64,000 bases of DNA from Cryptomeria japonica (GCF_030272615.1 NC_081410.1:261272437-261336436), one strand, 5' to 3'. Shown: positions 24,837-37,555, counted from the stretch's first letter. Notes: generated by a model from the sequence alone, not told the origin. Numbers and translations: made by a program.

Positions 24837-27800
24837 TTAGTTCCCCTCTTGAAGGGGTAGCACCCCTAATTCACCTCTCAAATAGGTAAAGGTAGCCTTC
24901 AGTAGATGCTTGGTGAATATGTCTGCTAACTGCTCCTTACTGGAAACATGTTCCAGTACAACTTCTTTGTTCTGAACCTTCTCCCTGAAGAAATGATACT
25001 TGAGCTCGAAGTGTTTGGTTCTAGCATGTAAAACCGGATTCTTGGAGATGTTAATCGCACTTGTGTTGTCACAAAATATACTTACCGGTTCTGATATAGG
25101 AACTTTGAAGCCATTTAATACATGCTTCATCCAAATTATCTGGGTGCAGTTCATAAATGCTGCAACATACTTTGCTTCTGCTGTAGACTGAGAGATACAA
25201 TTCTGCTTCTTACTCATCCATGAGACTAGTCTACCACCAAGAAAGAATGCACCACTGGTTGTGCTCTTCCAGTCGTCCACATTACCAGCCCAGTCAGCAT
25301 CTATAAACACTTTTAGGTTGAAATCATTACTATATGGATACCATAATCCATAGTCAGTAGTTCCCTTTAGATATCTCAGAATCCGCTTGACTGCTACCAA
25401 GTGGGATTCTCTTGGGCTTTTTTGGAACCGTGCATTAATGCCCACTGCATGTGCAATGTCTGGTCTACTATGTACTACATAGTGCAATTTACCAATCATT
25501 GATCAGTATTCCTTCTCATTTACCAACACTGAGTCATCCTCCTTTGATAGTTTACAACCGGTCACCATCGATGTACCAACCGGTTTGTTGTCTTCCATGC
25601 CAAAGGTCTTCAACACCTCTTTGACATATTTGGACTAAGTGATAAAGATTTCGTCTTTCATTTGTTGAATCTATAGTCCAATGAAGAACTTAATCTCCCC
25701 TAAAAGTGACATCTCAAACTCCTTTTTCATCTCATCTACAAAATCATGACTCATCTTGTCATCTCCTCCAAAAATTATGTCATCAACAAATACCTCACAG
25801 ATTATAATCTAATCTCCTTCTGACTTCAGGTAGATATTACTATCCTCACGTGTTCTCTCAAATCCAATCTTCACAAGATGGGAGTGCAAGTGTTCATACC
25901 ATGCTCTAGGTGCCTTCTTTAGTCCCTACAAGGCCTTATGTAGCCTACACACCATGTCACTATCTTCTGATAGGGAAAACCCATCTGGTTCCTCTATATA
26001 CACCTCCTCTTCTAGTATTCCATTCAGGAATGCAAATTTTACATCCATTTGATATACTTTGAATCCCTTGAATGTTGCATAAGCAAGAAGCATACGAACT
26101 CCTTCCAATCTGGCTACTGGAGCAAAGGTTTCTCCCTAGTCTTCTCCTTCTTCTTGAGCATATTCTTTGCACACCAATCTGGCTTTGTTTCTTACCATAG
26201 TACCATCTTCATTCAGTTTATTTTTGAAAAACCATTTGGTGGCTATGACATTTTTATGCTCAGGTCTGGGTACCAAAGACCATGTACCATTCTTTTCTAT
26301 CTGGTCAAGTTCATCTTCCATTGCCTTGATCCATTCTTCATCTTTATGTGCCTCTTTGAATGTTTTAGGCTCAAATTTAGAGATCATGCAAGAGTTTTCT
26401 CTGACCTTTCTTCTTGTAAGAATTCCTGCATTCTTGTCTCCTATGATCTGCTTTGGATCATGATTCAACTTTACATACCTAGGAATGATCTTAGTTGTTT
26501 CCTTTTGCTTTTCTTCTTCATCCTCATCTTCATCAGCATCAACATCTACTGGTGTAGGAGCACTGTTACTGGTGCTAGGCTGTTTTGTAACCAGTTCCCA
26601 GAAGGTTGCTACCGGTTCATCTCTTTCTTGCTCACTGTCGGTTTGCTCAGATTTCTCAGAGGTTTCATCAACCCTAACATTGATGCTTTCAACAATTATC
26701 TAAGTCCTATTGTTGAAATATTTGAGAGCTTTGCTCTTTGTGGAATATCCTAGAAATATTCCCTCATCACATTTAGCATCAAACTTGCTCTGATGTTCAC
26801 TCCTCTTGATATAACATTTTCTACCAAACACTCTAAAGTATCTTACCACTGGTGTCTTATCGGTCCAATACTCATAAGGTGTTTTATCCTTACCCTTTTT
26901 GATGAGTACCTAGTTCATTGTGTAGACTATAGTGCTCACCACTTCTCTCCAAAAGGTGTGAGCAACCTTACCTTGGATCAACATAGTTCTAGTTGCTTCA
27001 ACCATAGTCTGGTTGTTCCTCTTTGCCAGGCCATTCCACTGTGGAGTCTGAGGGGCAGACAGTTGCCTCTTGATTCCATTCTCTTTATAGTATTTGTTGA
27101 ATTCACCGGAAGTGAATTCTCCTCCTTGATTAGTTCTTAAACACTTAATCCTCTTACCACTTTCTTTTTCAACCAGTGCTCTGAAGGCTTTGAATTTTCC
27201 AAAAGCTTCAGATTTGTCCTTCAAGAATGTGACCCACATCATTCTTGAGCAATCATCAGTAAGGATTATAAAATACCTATCTCCCTGCACACTCCTAGTT
27301 TTCATAGGACCACACAAATCAGTATGCACCAGATCAAGTAAATTGTTTGCAATGAAAGGTTTACCTTTGAAGGTTGAGGAAGACATTTTCCCCAGTTGAC
27401 ACTCTCTACACAAAGGATTCTCCAGTTTTCTCAACATAGGCAATCCTCTAACTACCTTGATCTTACTGGCCTTCACAATATTATCAAAGTTTACATGACA
27501 AAGTCTCCTATGCCATATCCATCTATCCTCAAACTTAGCCATTAGACATGTACTAACATTAGCATTTAACTGAAATAGGTTACCTTTGGTCTGCATACTA
27601 GTAGCCATCAGTTCACCATTCTTTCCTTTGATTTTGCACACTCCATTTTTGAATTCCAGAGTGAGTCCATTATCATTCAATTGAGAACCACTCAAAAGGT
27701 TGTGTCTGAGACCTTCTACCCAATACACATTGTTAGCACTTCTTTTTCCATTCAGAGAGATGGACCCTCTACCTTTTACCATACATGGTGCATCATTACC

Positions 27801-28928
27801 AAAATGAACCACACCACCATCATAATCTTCCAGAGATAGAAACTTACTTTGGTCACCAGTCATATGGTGAGAACAACCATTGTCAATAATCCACTCATTG
27901 GAATTATCAAAGTGGGAGACAAGAGCCTTCTTGTCTGACACATCTTCCTTGACTGCTACAAACACAATATCTTCACTTTCTTCATCTTTTGATTCCTCAT
28001 CAGTGACACCTTCATCAACTGCTACAAAACAGTTTCTCCGGTTTCATCCTTTGAACTTCTTGAACTTTTTTGGTTTGTCCTTATTATCACCATTAGGGCA
28101 GTTTACAACAATGTGTCCTATCTGGTTACAAGCAAATCATTTCAAAGGGAGCTTCCCTCTGTATTTACTGGTTCCCTTGGGAAGTCTCTTGGCAAGAAGA
28201 GATTCAAATTTCATCAAGATCTCCTCATCATCCTTTTCTCTACTTTGTCTTGGTTCACCACTGGTACTATCTTCTTTGCCTTTTCTAGATGGTGCAACAG
28301 ATGCTCTGAAGGCTGATTCAGTCTTCTGAATACTGCCATCATAATTATTTAGCTCATAAGCTATTAACTTTGCAATGATGGAGTCCAAGGATACCTTTTT
28401 CTTGTCTACAGGCCTCAACTCCTGAATAGCAGCAACCCTTATTGCATAGATCGGTAATAAGGATCTCAAAACTTTGCTAACAATAGTGGAATCTTCTATT
28501 TTACCACCCGCACTCTTGATATCTCCAACAACAATTTTGATTCTTATTCCATATTGTTGAATGGTCTCTCCTTCAACCATCTGCATGTCTTCAAATTTTC
28601 CCCTAAGGCTTTCTTCCTTAGCTTGTTTCACATGCTCATCAATGCCATAGATATTCTCAAGGGCATCCCATACTTCTTTTGGATTCTTTTTATCCTGAAC
28701 ATCAATAAACTCAATGTCAGATAAGCCATTGATTAGGGCTTCCATGACTTGCCCATTCTTCTGAATCTCTCTCTTTTGATCATTGGTGAGAGTACTAGTA
28801 GGGATAACATAAGCATTCTCAACATAGCTCCAGTGTTGAGCACCCATGCTTCTAATGTATATCTTCATTCTGTCCTTCCATATTTTAAAGTTGTCTCTGT
28901 TGAACTTTGGACCTTCCCTCTTCATCAT
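24837..28928 (-). pseudogene. Gag-pol polyprotein of element C, nonsense-interrupted
   Basis: A single frame of 1,364 codons encodes in order gag (UBN2 capsid, FKIWKDRMKIYI), zinc knuckle, protease, integrase, RT and RNase H. Together these make the particle, process it, copy the RNA and integrate the DNA. The first knuckle Cys is a TGA stop (28145-28147 region, LPLK*FACNQIGHIVVNC). The protease reads IIDNGCSHHMTGD (family DSG). Integrase keeps HHCC and HTDLCGP, but the second Asp reads LRTNQGGEF and the Glu reads NGLAKRNN, so two catalytic acids are lost. RT has YQMDVKFAF and FVDDIIFGG. RNase H has DADWAGN and ends with DIFTKHLL. Stops lie near 28043, 26908, 26702, 26136, 25926, 25811, 25672, 25636 and 25502. 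ATG at 28928 is 57 bp after the PBS. The element is inactive but recent-looking. Confidence 0.93.
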
Positions 28929-28985
28929 TAGAGTATGATCTTTACCTGAAGAGGTTAAGCTTACAACACAAAGGACTTGGAAGAT

Positions 28986-28999
28986 GCTCTGATACCAAT
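28986..28999 (-). promoter_or_regulatory. Primer-binding site of element C
   Basis: On the minus strand ATTGGTATCAGAGC follows the 5' LTR directly. This is the exact plant copia initiator-Met site. Confidence 0.9.
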
Positions 29000-30459
29000 T
29001 GATGAATAGTTAGTACCAAACTGGTACTGAGAGGGGGGGGGTGAATCAGTACTAACAAAAACACTTTTCCTTAAACTGGTTTGACTGAAAACACTGCACT
29101 TGACTGGCAAGCAATAACACTGGTCTAAACCAGATTACTACCGATTAAACACAGTAAGAATGTGAAAGACTTAAACTGGTAACTCTTAGCTTTCCATAAA
29201 ATCTAACATCTTATTTCTATTTCACCCATATGCATACAGTAGTAATACATCAACAAAAATGTAAAGACTTATTTGTTCAACATGCTTTACTACTTGACAT
29301 AGAATAACAAAGCATCACACATAACACACATATTTTTCACGTGGAAACCCAACTGGGAAAAACCATGGTGGGGATGAATAGCCACAAGCTGTTCTTTGAA
29401 CCCTTTTGAAGTCCACTCTGTTAGGAGCCTAGTCCAATAAAATACTTTACAATAGGTTCTGTTAGGAATCGATCCTGCTAGGGATCACCCAGTTAAGGGA
29501 TGGATAAAATACTCGGTTAAGGGTTAAATCCTGTTAACGGTTACCTTGTTAGAGGATTTTAAGAACTCAATGATTTTGAGTCACCCTGTTAAAGGATTTA
29601 CAACAAACCGGTTAAAGCTACCCTGTTAAGGGATTTTCCAACTGTTGAAGTGGTTAAAGGTCAACAGGTATTACAATGATCTGGTAACAACACTCAATGC
29701 CAATGCATATCTGCTTTGGTTCCTTCCTTCTGCAATTACACTCTGTAGGTATCTATTCTCTTATCTGGTCTGGCAAGAAACACGTATCTCTGCACTTAGA
29801 TACACACACAATATTTGCCAACAACCTCAACATGAAAAAAACATCGACCTTATAGGAAACATATAGGTCGGTAGCATAAACCCTAAACCCTAAACATTTA
29901 GGTTAAGCAATTCAGTCGGTTCAATCCTAACCATTGAACATATTGCATTGATTACAATAGTCTTGAACATATCTCAAGACGTTCTCCAACGTTTGTTCTT
30001 CACCACTTCTTGGAGGTTGATAACCCATCACGTGTTCTCCACCATTTACAAAGACTTCGCACATTCCTGAGGTAGATAGGATCAATCTCCTTCATGCAAG
30101 ATCCTTCACATGCACAAGGCTTGACGTGGCAACACAATCTGTTCTTCATTACAATGCTAACTCATCACACAATGTCATCGGTTGAATCACACAGGCTTGG
30201 AACACTTGAATCGGAAACCTTGAAGCTAAGGCTACCTACTGGTAGTCATACCATATGAAACCTTGATACAAAACATTCTATATACTGGTTCACTTGGACA
30301 AACATACCGCTTCACTTTTTCACATATACCGGTTCACAACATCATACCGGTTCTCTTGCAAGTTGCTTGCTTCAATATACCGGTTCACTCTTCAGCATAT
30401 TGACATCAATGACAACATACAATATCATCATGTCATCACACTCTGCACATATGTCAACA
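29000..30459 (-). repeat. 5' LTR of element C
   Basis: Plus-strand start is TGATGAATAG, end GTCAACA. It is collinear with 23110-24590, with scattered substitutions and a few short indels. A poly-G run, GAGAGGGGGGGGGTGAATCA, lies near its PBS end. Confidence 0.92.
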
Positions 30460-32213
30460 AGACTAGATATGTAAATGTACGCTTCATTCTCTTCCGGTTG
30501 CACATGGCTTTGCATTACTTTGGGAGTCCGGGGTTTCGGACCTCCAGGATCTCCAACTTTGAAAGGTTTTTGATCTTCCCACGTCGGAGGTCCGGGATTC
30601 ACTGCAAACTTTATATGTATTGATGCTCTTCCTACCTTCCATGTGATTGTATATCCCTCTACCTCACTATTTCTTAATCCACAAAGTGTGGCTCCCTCTT
30701 TCTTCCAACTTGTAGATCTCTACATTATTAATTCAAAAACTTGTCTGTTTGTTCATCACCCATGTCTATTTGTTGGCAATGTGTAGCCCCATCGCCTTTG
30801 ACACAATTCTTCACTCTGCCTTCATTTTGGGCCTCATTGGCACTCCGGAGTTTCAGACTCCCGGGGTGCCAAGCTTCAACATGCTTTCCGTCTTACATTG
30901 CTTCATATCTTGGAAGTCCGGGATTTCGGACTTTCGGGGTTCCCAATTTTGGATTGTTGATTCTTTCATACTCAGGGGTTCTGGAGTTATGGATTTTCTA
31001 TTGTCTTTATTTTGAATCTCAGAATTTCAGGATTATGGGGTCTGGAACTTTAGAATATTGACTCTTCATATTCTGGAGTCCGAGATTGTGGAGTATTTTA
31101 TTTACAAACTCTTTAAAGTTTTAAAACTTTAGGGTTTAGTTATTCCAATTTCTAATTTTTTAATTTTAATTTTATTGCAAATTATTAAAATTTATTAAAA
31201 TTAACTTATTAAAATTAAAATCAAAGTTTATATTAATATTTAAACACGTTTAATCTTAAGTTAATCCAAATTCAAAACATAACTAAAAAAAATTTGAATT
31301 AATTTTGAGTTTAAACATAATTAAAATATTAATATAAATTTTAATTAATTTTAATATTTAATTTTAATTTGAATAAACTTTAAATTTCATTTTCAAACTA
31401 TTTACTTTTTTTTTTGTGATTTTTTAATTAATCTTTAATTTTTTTTTTGTATTTTCAAAGTTTTTTCAATATTTATTTTTATTTTTGAAAATTTGCAATT
31501 TTTTTGGATTTTTGACATTTTTTCAATTTTTAAGGTTTTTGGCTTTTTCATTTTTTATGGAATTTTGCATTTTTTATAATTTTTTGGGATTTTGTGATTT
31601 TCACGCCTACGCTAACCCTACAACCTACAGAAGACGAAACAACCTACGACGACGACAACAACATCGACAACAACGAACAAGAAGACGAACGCACGATGAA
31701 GACGAAACAACGATCAACAAGAGGATGCACACATGACAACACACAATGACACGAAAACGGCTTCACGCTTCTGGGATCCTAAGGTTTCGGAAGTCAAAAG
31801 GAGAATGACCTCAGAACTTTGAAGTTCTAGAACACCGAAGAAGGAACAAACAAAACTAAGAGGGAACCTGAGATTTTAGAATTCTGGGATCTGGGGGCTC
31901 CAAGAAGCAAGCACAGGACTTTGGGACTTCGAGTTTGTGGAGTTCTAAAACCAACAAAGTGACACTTCGGGATTCTAGGATTCTGAAGTTCCGAAGTGTC
32001 AAAATGAAAAACAACAAAGACTTCAGAGTTTTAGGAGTCCAAAATTCTGAAGTCAGACAAAGCAAAAGAAACAAAAGGAACAAAACGCACTTCAGGATTC
32101 CAAGAACTCGAGGTTTTGAAGTGCGAAAAAAAAGAAAACATGACAAAGACAAAGCGAAGCAAAAGGGGGGCCCCAACTCAAGAAGTGAAAAGTTGGGGTG
32201 TGTTATGTAGGGC
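30460..32213. mobile_element. Unclassified repeat block between C and element A
   Basis: It belongs neither to C's LTR nor to A. Both ends carry many variants of a TTCGGAxTTCCGGxGTTC-like phrase (30520-31090 and 31770-32110), and the middle (31130-31600) is extremely AT-rich. It ends with an inverted GTGTTATG...CATAACAC at 32196-32213. It may be a gypsy-type LTR on the minus strand (start TGTGTTATGCCC), but no partner or target-site copy is found. The frames at 31485-31736 and 31856-32251 show no domain. Confidence 0.4.
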
Positions 32214-32325
32214 ATAACACACAGGCTGGAAAAGGTATATTCATATCTCAAACTAAGTATGTGAAGGAATTGCTAAAGAAGTTTGGGTTAGATGACTCCA
32301 AACTGGTTGGAACTCCTATGGTGAC
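32212..32325 (+). pseudogene. Element A reverse transcriptase, second part
   Basis: The frame TQAGKGIFISQTKYVKELLK and FGLDDSKLVGTPMVT is the copia RT C-terminal connection. It is open up to the insertion of D. The RT section before it, including YVDD, is absent. Confidence 0.9.
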
Positions 32326-33741
32326 TGATGCGGAGGGTAGGAGGATCTTACCCACACCCACACAACTCATTCCTCAAGACCTCTCATTGGTTAAACGCAT
32401 CACCTCTGATCCCCTACTCTCCACATACTAGAATAATACCCCCAACACACTGTCTCACTGTTTTAGGACAGTCAAAAGCATAAATGACAATATTTCTTGA
32501 CCAAACAACTCATAAAACTCTCTCCCTTTGGTTTCACACATTCCCAATGTACTCAATACACTCATACATCACCTTAGGCTCTATCCATTTCCATACATAC
32601 TCCACTGAACCATTAAACACAACTTTGAAACTAAATAAAAAGAATATACCTTCTTGTTGTCCTTCTTGATAGACCCGTACTCAAAGATCTATAACTTTTG
32701 AAAAAAACATTATTTACTCAATCTCTTCAGTGAGATTCTTCCAAACTTAACTCTCAACAACATATCCACAATTTAAGAAGATCCAATGGTTCAATGATGA
32801 GATATTGCCCTCGCATCAGGACTGTTGCAGTCACACCCCAAATCTGACTGTTTTTTAGTCTGAAACCTTCATGAAGCACGTGCCAAATCCATCATGGAAC
32901 CCTGCACACACCATGGATAGGTAAAATACATCCTTACCCTCATCCCTACCCAAAATGGGGTTTGAAAAAACATCTAAATAAAATTTAGCACATTTATGAG
33001 GCCACTGGATGCCCTAGTAAAGGTTTTGACAGTTTTGAAACAAATGTCAATATCTTCCACAAATGATAATGAAATTGCACCAAATAAAAATCAAAGTACT
33101 CTTAGTTCATTTAAATTTCATCCTAGTAAGATAACTTAATCAAACAAATGCATATCAATTTGCAAATGAACAAATTTTAGTCTGTGATATGTTGAAAACT
33201 CAGAAAATATAAGGAAAAATACAATTTTATTGCTCCATTTCTCAAATCTCGACCTCCACATCCAATATCCCTCTCAAAATGGATTAATTTAATCATTTTA
33301 TAGTTCTCCAAGTCTTCTAAGGCCGAAATGTAACTAATAACCACCTATAACTACCCTTATTGACATTTTTTTGCAATTTTGACAATAAAAGTTGCACACA
33401 TGAAGTTGTCAATATGATCAAACTTGAACTCCAATCCTCCGAACCTATAAAAATGGTCTTCAAATGACCTTAAAAACATTTATAACATGTTTTATTGACT
33501 AAAAACTCAAACCTACCCTTAAAACCCAAAATTAGCCCTTTTTAGGCCTAATTGCCAACATTTGATAATTTTACACTTTTTGATCTTTTCATTACATTTC
33601 ATTGCATATTTAGGCTCTATTGGCCATTATTAATTTGTTTTAAGACCTTAAAGGCCTTTTATACTTCATTGTCCTTTGACTCTCTATTAGGGCCTATCAG
33701 TGACCCTAGTCCACCTTGTCTTCAGGAGTGCTCCTGCACCA
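32326..33741. mobile_element. Solo LTR D
   Basis: This 1,416-bp unit starts TGATGCGGAGGG and ends CTGCACCA, with a perfect 5-bp target-site duplication GTGAC at 32321-32325 and 33742-33746. Removing it with one GTGAC reconnects A's frame as MVT-SCKLSKNDE. No interior, PBS or coding domain is present, so it is a solo LTR left by LTR-LTR recombination. Its family is unknown to me. The short frames within are not called. Confidence 0.85.
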
Positions 33742-34059
33742 GTGACTAGTTGTAAATTGTCTAAGAATGATGAATCTCCGAAAGCTAATATGAGTTTGTA
33801 CAAATCTATGGTTAGTGGACTGCTATATCTTACTCAAACTAGGCTAGACATTATGGATGTTGTGTGCATGGCCGCTAGATATCAAGTTGATTTGAAAGAA
33901 AGTCATATCACTATTGTCAAGAGGATATTCAGATACCTAAAGGGAGATGTGGATTATGGTCTATGGTATCCAAGGAATGATTATTTCATGCTATGTGCCT
34001 ACACTGATGTTGATTGGGCTGGTGATGTTGATGGCTGGAAGAGAACTACCGGTGGAGTA
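33742..34059 (+). pseudogene. Element A RT/RNase H, third part
   Basis: It reads SCKLSKNDESP, SMVSGLLYLTQTRLDI, IVKRIFRYLKG, YTDVDWAGDVDGWKRTTGGV. This covers the RT-RNase H connection and the first RNase H Asp (DVDWAG). It is open throughout and ends at the insertion of E after GAGTA. Confidence 0.92.
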
Positions 34060-34305
34060 TGATGGACTTGTAAAGCACTGAGAGGGGGGGGGGGCGCGAA
34101 TCAATGACACCAAAAACAATATTACTTTAAACACTAACCGGTAGATATACTTAACAAGTTTGTTAAACAATATGCATGCAATCCAAAATGATATAACAAT
34201 ATCCACAATAAGTAAAACATCCACCATAACACAAGTGTTTATACGTGGAAAACGCAAATGGGAAAAACCATGGTGAAATGGGACTCACAAGTTAACTATC
34301 TGCAG

Positions 34306-34310
<5 letters not shown>
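34060..34310 (-). repeat. Truncated 3' LTR of element E
   Basis: It matches the first 250 bp of 39385-40517 and then stops at a (TA)n run (34308-34341). The remaining 880 bp of LTR and the polypurine tract are missing. Confidence 0.85.

Positions 34311-34341
<31 letters not shown>
34308..34341. repeat. (TA)n microsatellite
   Basis: It lies exactly at the breakpoint between the truncated LTR and the end region of ORF2. Slippage or end-joining at this repeat may mark the deletion. Confidence 0.85.
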
Positions 34342-34345
<4 letters not shown>

Positions 34346-34393
34346 AAATATGTAGCAAAATGTTTTACATATACAAAAACTTGAAAATATGAA

Positions 34394-37300
34394 TCAAGAT
34401 GTATGCAGTACGATCCTCAGAAAAATGTCACTAAAGTTTCTTTTCAATTGAGAAAAAGCATGTTCCCATGTCTCCAACGAGTTCTCAGTGATCTCAATTG
34501 TGGTCATAATTTGAGTATAGAACTCTTCCATTGAATCAAGTGTACATTTTTCTGGAGTAGCCAAAATTGCTTCTGCATTCTTGTAGGCTCTTTGCAATAT
34601 GTCCACTTGGGGTCTGAGTAGATTCTTCAATTCCTTCAGGGATCAGAGTCTTTTTGCCTTTTCAAAATCATAGCTATCTAACCTATTTTGTAAATCATCC
34701 ACAGATTTTCCAAAAGCAAAAATAGAATCTTGTAGTGGTACATATGCATTGCATATCTTCTCTAGCTCTTTCTCTGTTTCAATTCACCTATTATTGATAT
34801 CAGAATAAAAGAATGAAACATTAGAAGTAGATGCAAGAATTTTTCCTCATGTTTCAATAGCTTTTCTTAATAAATCTTTATTAAGAGATAGAGCAATTTT
34901 TCCTGTATCAATCTCTTTCATAAGCTGCTCTCCACGCTTCTTCCTGTAAATCTTCTCAGCATAAGTTTGTGTTGCTTCTTCTAGGGACTTAAGTTGGTCA
35001 GATGCATTAGCAACCAATTGACCAAGTTTGCAAATAGGAGTTGTCAAATGCCCTGTAGCATTTTTCGGTAGTAGACTTGTCAGAAAATCCACAACATTCT
35101 AAATTGTTTCTACTTCCATTCTTTGTTCTTTAAGTCTCTTCTTGTGTGCCCTAGATTGTATGATAGTTGCAATCTTCATCATTTCTGATGCACTCATATT
35201 ATCAACAATTATAGGCCCTAAAATGCCTAATGAGTCATCATCATCTTCACCAGTCTGTTGTATGACTAATGATTTTACTTGTTCAATATATGTTACCTTA
35301 GTAATCTTTTCTTTCTCTTGTTCTTTCTCTGTTTCCTATTCAGAAATCTGTACATCAACTTTTTCATCAGATTCCTTCTGAGTGGCCTGTGAAACCGATG
35401 GGAGTTGGGGTTTCACGGGCTGTTCCTTGGCTGGTGGAATATCCACTCCTGGTTGAGTTGTCGGTATCTCAACTGAAGTAACCTATGAGTCTGAAATTGT
35501 TGGTGGCTGCATATATGGTGTAGTAACATTTCTAGATAGATCTATTGCTTCCTAAATATTATCAACAAGTATGACTTGTTGGTAAATAGTGTCATCCTTC
35601 TTCTTGACAGGATATACAACATCATCTTGTACAATTTTTTCCTCATCCATTTCAGGTACATCAACAGTATCTTGCTCATCCTTAGAAGAATGTATAAGTT
35701 CTTGAATCCGTTGGATATTACGAGCAATTTGATGAGTCTCAATTTCAATAGGTTGCACCTTTCCACTAAGTAGCTTCAATATTCTTGTCTTGAAAGCAAA
35801 ATGGACTTTGTACTTATCAAGCAATTCATTTAACTCATCCTTTGACAAATCCGAAAAATATTGCACAAATACATCATCTATAATTTATTTTTCTTTCTTC
35901 ACATATTCCTCCCATTTATTCAAATGAATAGTATGTAAGGAATTAGAAATATCCTTTTCAATATCATGAGGTAATCTATTGTAATGACACAAATAATTGA
36001 TTACCTATTGAACAATTTGATCCTTCTGATCTTCATTGAATGAATCAAAATGATCTTTGACATTATCAAATCTGTTTCTTCCTAATGTCTTCACCATTCT
36101 CTCAAAATTAGTCTCAGGCTTGAAAGTTAAGACATTAATAGGCACAGTTGCCTTTGGCACTTCTTTCACTCGTTTGGCTTCTTTACCAGTTGCTTTCACT
36201 TTCTTGGGTTCCTCCTCAGTATTAGTACCTTTAGATTCTGCTTGGAGAATCAGTTTCCGACCTCTTTTCTTTGATGCAATCTCCTTCTTTGCATATACTT
36301 TAGGTTCCAGTTCCTTTTTAGTTTGGACACTTCATGTCACTCCACTACTTTTTATTACCGGAGGTTCTTGCTCAACCTTCTTCCTCTTACCTTTACAACT
36401 TATGGTTGGAACACTATTGGTTTCAACTTTTGTAGTTTTAACTTCTACTATATCCAATCTTGCCTTCTTTTTGTCCACTGGAGATGCCAACAAGTTATTG
36501 GCATAACTGATCAATAAGTCATAATTGACTTCATAGCTCATGTCTTCCATTTCATCTTCTCTAGGCTCAATAGCCTCCACCAGACATAAATCGGTGGTGA
36601 CTATGAAAATGATATCCTTAGCAAAGTTTTTCACCACATCCTCAGGTAGCCTTACCCTCATACTCATTTTCTTTTGAAATTCATTGAAATACTTATTCAT
36701 TGCAGCAGAGAAGGTGTTCCTCACAGCCTTAATGTTGTTCTTAATCTGGGCAGTTACTAGTAGATCCTTAGACCATTCAAGATCACCAATTCCCGATAGG
36801 AAATTCTGGAAATAAAAGAATAGACCAATCAACAACTGACCAAATTTGAACTTTTGACTGTTGTCCTTCTTGATAGACTAAGGATTCAACATTAATTGGC
36901 CCCTTATGGCCTCACATAGGTCATAATTAGCATTTTCAGCTATCATTTTATAAGCAGTATGCACTGCTGCAGATGGTACATTGTTCATTCTATTGGAATA
37001 GAATATTCGGTAGCTTATAACCATAGCTGCCAACTTAACCGCTGGGTCCTTGATGTTATTGACATAAAAAGAAAGCCCATCAAAGGTTGATGCGGTTAAA
37101 GTGTTTACTGTCTCTTTTGAAATTCACCTTAGCTTAGGTACTTCACCGGTTGAGTAAAAATCAGTTACTGCTTGAATAGCCTCCTTGGTTATAGTGTGAG
37201 ACCTTTCCAAATACATGTTTTCCCCATGAACACGACTCAAAATAATTCGGATATGTTCCTCTTCAAAATCTTCAAGAAAATAAGTTGCATTATGAAAACC

Positions 37301-37555
37301 TTTCTCATAAACCCTAATATACTCGGGTTGAATCTTTCTGTTTTCATCGCAAAGGGATTTCGACTGAGAATATATTGACAATGATCCTAAATCCTCAATT
37401 TTGCAATCAATGTAGCTAGACAAATCTCCTTTCACTATGACACTGTTAGGAACTTGAGATAAAGCATTATAAGACACAATTCATTCTGACTTCACAACCT
37501 CCATAGGTTCAGATGTGATCATCAATTTCTCTACTGGTTAAGAAGATGATGCCAT
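34394..37555 (-). pseudogene. ORF2 of element E, large protein of unknown function
   Basis: All pieces on the minus strand from ATG at 37555 to the stop at 34394 share one frame (1,054 codons). It is broken by about 14 nonsense codons and no frameshift, so it was a real protein until recently. I do not recognise a catalytic domain. The N-terminal third is globular (SRVHGENMYLERSHTITKEA, then KFGQLLIGLFFYF). The middle is Lys/Glu rich (KGKRKKVEQEPP, KKVKATGKEAKRVKE). The C-terminal part is helical and coiled-coil-like (DQLKSLEEATQTYAEKIY). No RT, integrase or protease signature and no zinc knuckle occurs. It follows ORF1 in the same strand within one pair of LTRs, so it is an accessory ORF of the element. 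It could be an element-specific structural or targeting protein, or a captured host gene. Neither is shown. Confidence 0.75.

Larger units (their letters stand above)
23110..30459 (-). mobile_element. Near-complete copia retrotransposon C
   Basis: LTRs of about 1.48 and 1.46 kb flank a 4.4-kb interior with PBS, one gag-pol frame, and two polypurine tracts, all on the minus strand. The LTRs start TGATGAAxAGTTAGTAC and end CAACA. Left and right flanks (ATCAA and AGACT) do not match, so the right flank was rearranged after insertion. The gag-pol frame is continuous without any frameshift and is broken only by about ten nonsense codons, so C is much better preserved than A. Confidence 0.9.

Noticed and set aside
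26049-26753. 234-codon plus-strand frame inside element C
   Set aside because: It is the antisense shadow of C's RT region. The real domains are on the minus strand.
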